Shown here: one piece after another, positions 40,284 through 43,649 of the stretch
Layout: the number at the start of each line of letters is the position of its first letter
Position numbering within the stretch: the first letter of the stretch is position 1
Origin: a virus
DNA length: 43,649 nucleotides
IMG/VR virus record: IMGVR_UViG_3300023094_000003
Location: 1-43,649 of that record
Strand: one strand, 5' to 3'
Notes under the pieces: generated by a model
The model's input: only the letters and a program-made list of their open reading frames with translations
Databases searched by the model: none
Told to the model about the DNA's origin: nothing
Program-made: the position numbers and the translations under genes

Positions 40284-43200
40284 ATGGCTGAAGAGAATAC
40301 CTTTGACAATGTCATTAACACTGACTTCCATAACTCGAACTATCAGACTCAGCTTGATCTGACTCGGACTATTACAGGTGGGGCTGTAGCTACTGTGACA
40401 GATGCAGCAGCTTCTATCTGGAATAGTCTTCCTATAACTCCAGAAGTGGAGACTAGAGACTTGCTGGGAAGAATCAGTAATGATGCTCTGCAAGTTTACA
40501 ATGAGAATCCTGAAGCTATTGAAACTGCCTCTTTTGTGGCAGGTAGTCTGCTGCCTATTGGTATCGCAACTAAGAGCATGGGAGCTGCTAGAGCTGGTGT
40601 CAAGGGTATGAATTGGTTCTCTAAGGCAGGAAAAGAAGCTGACCTTAGTGTGATTAATACTCTTTTCTCTGAAGGTAAAGCAGCTACTAGTGAGTATAAG
40701 AGTCTTCTCAGGCAAACTTATGCTAAGGGTGCAGTCAATCAAGCCATTGATGCACTAGCTGCTGAAGTAGCTATTGTCGGCATGATGAATGCTCATCCTT
40801 TGATGGAAGACTATCTAGAAGATCCAGTTAAGAACTTCGCCATTTCTGCTGCCTTTGGCGGCGTGATTGGCGGAGCTATTGGTCATATCGGTGACAGATA
40901 TGCTGTTAGAAGTTTGACTGGAGCTACTGAAGCTAAGGCTATTCAGGAGACTCTTGGACAACTTAGGGATATTGCACCAGATATGACTTCTGCTGTTAAG
41001 CTCCAGAGCTATGCACTGAATGTTAAGAACCTTGATAACATGCTGGAAATGGGTAAGGTAGAAGGAAAACTGCCCACTAATAATCTTGCTATGTCCTTTG
41101 CTGAGAAGATGAAGGAAACTCAGAGTGCGATGCAAGCTACTCTATTTGATGACATTGCTTCTCCCATGATTAAGAATCTTCCAAAAGAGGAAAGAGACTT
41201 CTTCATGCGTGCAGTAGTGGAAATGCCAGAGATGTTTGGTGTTGAGAAGGTGTCTTTGTTTACGGAAAAGCAAGCTACGGGTAAGGCGGGATTGAAAGGT
41301 CCTAAGGAGGTACTGACTGCTAAACCGGAACTGGCTAAGATTGAAGGAGCTACTGTAGGTGGCTGGCCCTCGATCGCCCCTATGGAATTCAATAATCTTA
41401 AGAATAAACTTACTAATGAGTGGCTTTCAGCTCATCCTAATAGTGAGATTTATAAAGCTTATGATACTGCACTTGATGCAGCTAGCTTGCCCAATGATTG
41501 GATTGAAGCACTTAAAGTAGCACAGAAAGAAAAGAATGTTGAGCTTGAGAACTTCGTAGGTTATAAGCTTGAACGCTTTCTTGAAGATACTCAGAAGAAC
41601 TCTCCTTCGGATGCTGTGAAGCTGGAAGCTAAACTTAGTGCGTTTCGTCCTAAGGGTACTCCAGGAGTTCTGAAAGAAGTTAAGAGTGTCTACTACCCCG
41701 AGCATAAGCTCTTCGGTCTTGAGAGTGATGTTACCAACTATGGTAATGCTGCCTCTTTGGGAAAGACTCTTCCTGATCTAGAGAAGACATACGCAGGTGC
41801 TTACAATTTCGGTAAGGTACCTAATCTTGACTCGGCCCTCGAATTGGCCGGGAAGAGTAGCGCGGAAATTGATGGTCTATTCGCTGCTTATAAGAGTCGT
41901 GTCTCTAAGATGGATGAGACTGCCCTTAAGAATCTTACTATCGGGCAAGATGATCTCCCTCTTCTCAGTGCAGTAATCACCAAGATCAAAGAAGATCCTG
42001 CTATGGTTATGAAACTTCAGATGAAAGTTTCTGATCGTAGTCCTGTCTTTGAGGCTATTCTGAAGAGTAATGCAGGTAAGACTGGCGCAGGTATGCCTCA
42101 GGATTATGCACAGGAAGTAGGTAAGTTCACAGCTCCGGGTAAGATTAATCAATATAAGCCCGGTGCTCTGAGTACTCTCGATGGTGATGCTGAGAAGTTC
42201 ATTAGTGCATGGCTTGCGGGGGATCAGAAGTATCTCAATAGAGCTGCTCTCTCTTGGTCTGCTAAAGGCTTTAGTGCTGCTAGTCCTGATCCTCAGATGG
42301 TGACTGGTAAGAGAATCTTTGATGCAATTTACAATAGTCAAGAGTCTACTGCTCTGAGGGATCAATTCCGTAGAGTAGCGGATATCAATGGCGATGTTTA
42401 TCTCTATCGGGGTAGTAGGGCCAGCAAGATTACACAACAAAACATTCTGGAATCTTACTCGACAGACCCTAAGAAGGCAGCAGAGTTCGGTACTGTTCGT
42501 ATGTACAAGGTGCATGTGGATAATATTGCTGCAGGATGGGATGATCTTAAAAGCTCAGATGGCCTGAGGAAGAATGAGATTCTTGTCCTCTCTGGAGCTC
42601 GTCCTGAAGAAGCTGTCTTGGATGCTAACTTGAAGCCTGTCTTTAAGAATCAACAACAACAAGGTGCAATTGTTGTCAGTGATAAGAACAGTAAGTCTGT
42701 TTACGTCTCTGATCTTGAAGACCTTCTTGTCTCAGGAAAAGAACAGCAGATTGATTCTCTTCTCTCTCAAGGTATTCCAATGCAGTCTATCGCATTGAAG
42801 ACGAATACACCAGTCAATATCGTGGAAGCTTATGCTTTTGCTAAGCCTTCAGGTACTGGCTTGCGTGAGCTTGTCCAAGATGTTAATGAGCTTATTACTA
42901 CGAAGACTCTTGCTGTTGCAGAAGAAAGGACTAAGATTCAGAATGCACCTCTCCGTCTGGAAGGGAATATCAAGAAGAATCCTTATACTGAAGCTCATGC
43001 TAGTCTGAACAACAAGCAGATGAAAGATATGTCAGATACCATCATGATGGCGTCTATGTATTCTTCGCAATCAGGAGCTGTCAGAGAGATGGCTGATTTC
43101 TTCTACAAGGAGATGAAACAACCTCTGGATATCCTGAAGACTGAATTGGCTAGAGTTAACAATGAGTATGCAGGGAATAAGTTCCTAAATAGTACGGATT

Positions 43201-43649
43201 TCTGGGCTAGGAATATGGGCTCCGTGGGGCCGATTGCTTCTGCTATTGGTAAGCAAGTAGAGCGCATTGGAAATGATCTGAAGAAACGAGTGATCACTCC
43301 TATCTCTGATGCAATGGCTACTGTTGCTAAGGACGCCCCGAGTACCATCGAGTTCAATACATTCGTTAACTTGAATGCTTCTCTTAAAGGATGGAGACAA
43401 TTTACCCCTGACGGTACTCTTGTTCAACGTGTAGAGAAGATGGGTATTGATGGTAAGATCGCAGTAGTCCTGGAGCCTGTGCAGTTTGAAGGTAAGGTTT
43501 ACAGAGTAACCCAAGAGAGCGTGAAGAAGCTCATCAACGGTATGCAGGAACAGTCTACTGAACTCTTGAATCTGGCTAACGCTGGTAAGAAGATTAAAGG
43601 CCAAGCTGATGTTACTGATTTGGGACTGTGGATTCCATCTTTTAATCCA
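40284..43649 (+). CDS. Giant internal/ejection virion protein, N-terminal part, with ADP-ribosyltransferase-like domain
   Basis: The gene starts at ATG 40284 (weak AAAGAGA site) and continues through the junction to 2380; the full product is 1,872 aa. Residues ~70-210 have apolar helices (ISAAFGGVIGGAIGHIG). At ~640-790 is an R-S-E type ADP-ribosyltransferase signature: LYRG with Arg709, SYSTDPKKAAEFG with Ser726-Thr727, and KNEILVLSG with Glu765, preceded by a helical region (GDAEKFISAWLAGDQ). Such enzymes move ADP-ribose from NAD to protein; T4 Alt is an injected example. The rest is the long helical and apolar part of an ejection protein. So the protein may deliver an effector with the DNA; activity is not proven. 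Confidence 0.85.
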   Translation, partial: MAEENTFDNVINTDFHNSNYQTQLDLTRTITGGAVATVTDAAASIWNSLPITPEVETRDLLGRISNDALQVYNENPEAIETASFVAGSLLPIGIATKSMGAARAGVKGMNWFSKAGKEADLSVINTLFSEGKAATSEYKSLLRQTYAKGAVNQAIDALAAEVAIVGMMNAHPLMEDYLEDPVKNFAISAAFGGVIGGAIGHIGDRYAVRSLTGATEAKAIQETLGQLRDIAPDMTSAVKLQSYALNVKNLDNMLEMGKVEGKLPTNNLAMSFAEKMKETQSAMQATLFDDIASPMIKNLPKEERDFFMRAVVEMPEMFGVEKVSLFTEKQATGKAGLKGPKEVLTAKPELAKIEGATVGGWPSIAPMEFNNLKNKLTNEWLSAHPNSEIYKAYDTALDAASLPNDWIEALKVAQKEKNVELENFVGYKLERFLEDTQKNSPSDAVKLEAKLSAFRPKGTPGVLKEVKSVYYPEHKLFGLESDVTNYGNAASLGKTLPDLEKTYAGAYNFGKVPNLDSALELAGKSSAEIDGLFAAYKSRVSKMDETALKNLTIGQDDLPLLSAVITKIKEDPAMVMKLQMKVSDRSPVFEAILKSNAGKTGAGMPQDYAQEVGKFTAPGKINQYKPGALSTLDGDAEKFISAWLAGDQKYLNRAALSWSAKGFSAASPDPQMVTGKRIFDAIYNSQESTALRDQFRRVADINGDVYLYRGSRASKITQQNILESYSTDPKKAAEFGTVRMYKVHVDNIAAGWDDLKSSDGLRKNEILVLSGARPEEAVLDANLKPVFKNQQQQGAIVVSDKNSKSVYVSDLEDLLVSGKEQQIDSLLSQGIPMQSIALKTNTPVNIVEAYAFAKPSGTGLRELVQDVNELITTKTLAVAEERTKIQNAPLRLEGNIKKNPYTEAHASLNNKQMKDMSDTIMMASMYSSQSGAVREMADFFYKEMKQPLDILKTELARVNNEYAGNKFLNSTDFWARNMGSVGPIASAIGKQVERIGNDLKKRVITPISDAMATVAKDAPSTIEFNTFVNLNASLKGWRQFTPDGTLVQRVEKMGIDGKIAVVLEPVQFEGKVYRVTQESVKKLINGMQEQSTELLNLANAGKKIKGQADVTDLGLWIPSFNP
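43523..43649. repeat. Terminal overlap of a circular contig, copy 2
   Basis: Identical to bases 1-127. It lies within the giant virion gene and keeps frame when the ends are joined. The two copies should be collapsed to give a 43,522-base circle. Confidence 0.95.

Noticed and set aside
41877-42515. 212-codon minus-strand frame inside the giant virion gene
   Set aside because: Shadow composition and no start context; the plus strand has the conserved-looking ART motif here.
43523-43649. Direct terminal repeat used for packaging (T7-like)
   Set aside because: The repeat lies inside a gene in frame and has a length typical of an assembly overlap; true ends cannot be placed from this sequence.
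1-43649. Lysogeny genes, phage RNA polymerase, tRNA genes, insertion sequences or CRISPR arrays
   Set aside because: No integrase, CI-like repressor, T7-type or giant RNA polymerase, cloverleaf, transposase or regularly spaced repeat array was seen. The only HTH protein sits in the terminase small-subunit position.

Overview
The window is one complete, circularised genome of a tailed phage with a podovirus-like virion, opened inside a gene. Bases 1-127 are repeated exactly at 43523-43649, so the unit is 43,522 bp. A large gene runs in frame across the junction: 40284 to the end, continuing at position 2, ends at 2380 and gives 1,872 residues. The host is probably Gram-negative. This rests on the Sec signal peptide of an early gene, a GH108-type endolysin and the T7/P22-like style of the head-to-tail genes, so it is inference. 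I see no integrase, repressor, tRNA, CRISPR array or phage RNA polymerase, so the phage looks lytic and dependent on host RNA polymerase.

The layout is two divergent blocks. The minus-strand early block runs from 22756 down to 2732. It starts with a short two-gene unit (65 and 191 residues) that ends at a strong terminator with a UUCG-capped stem. A noncoding region of about 480 bp follows (21363-21842), with an AT-rich core and several inverted repeats; it is a candidate origin or control region. A long operon then begins, made of tightly overlapping small genes mixed with the replication and recombination machinery: SprT-like metallopeptidase, SF1 helicase, DUF3310 protein, PD-(D/E)XK nuclease with four iron-sulfur-type cysteines, MazG-like pyrophosphohydrolase, secreted glycine-rich protein, RecA-like ATPase with a zinc-knuckle insert, DUF669/SSB-like protein, family A DNA polymerase and a P-loop DUF3987-like ATPase.

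The plus-strand late block runs from 23265 through the junction to 2675. In order it holds: terminase small-subunit candidate, small CxxC protein, terminase large subunit, portal, small protein, scaffold, major capsid protein, terminator, virion protein, head-tail adaptor, coiled-coil membrane protein, microprotein, two fibre-like beta proteins, GH108 endolysin, holin-like protein, small protein, a large cysteine-rich tail nozzle, and three internal or ejection proteins. Late and early blocks converge on a bidirectional terminator at 2690-2733.

The most interesting content is: (1) an ADP-ribosyltransferase-like domain (R...S-T...E) inside the giant virion protein, suggesting an effector ejected with the DNA; (2) the divergent control region 22757-23264, with TGACATTC-type iterons and G-quadruplex-forming tracts; (3) the separate noncoding island 21363-21842; (4) a 14-cysteine insertion in the tail nozzle; (5) an early exported protein; (6) a family A polymerase whose motif C reads HDS instead of HDE; and (7) four short genes of 54-59 codons fitting exactly between their neighbours.
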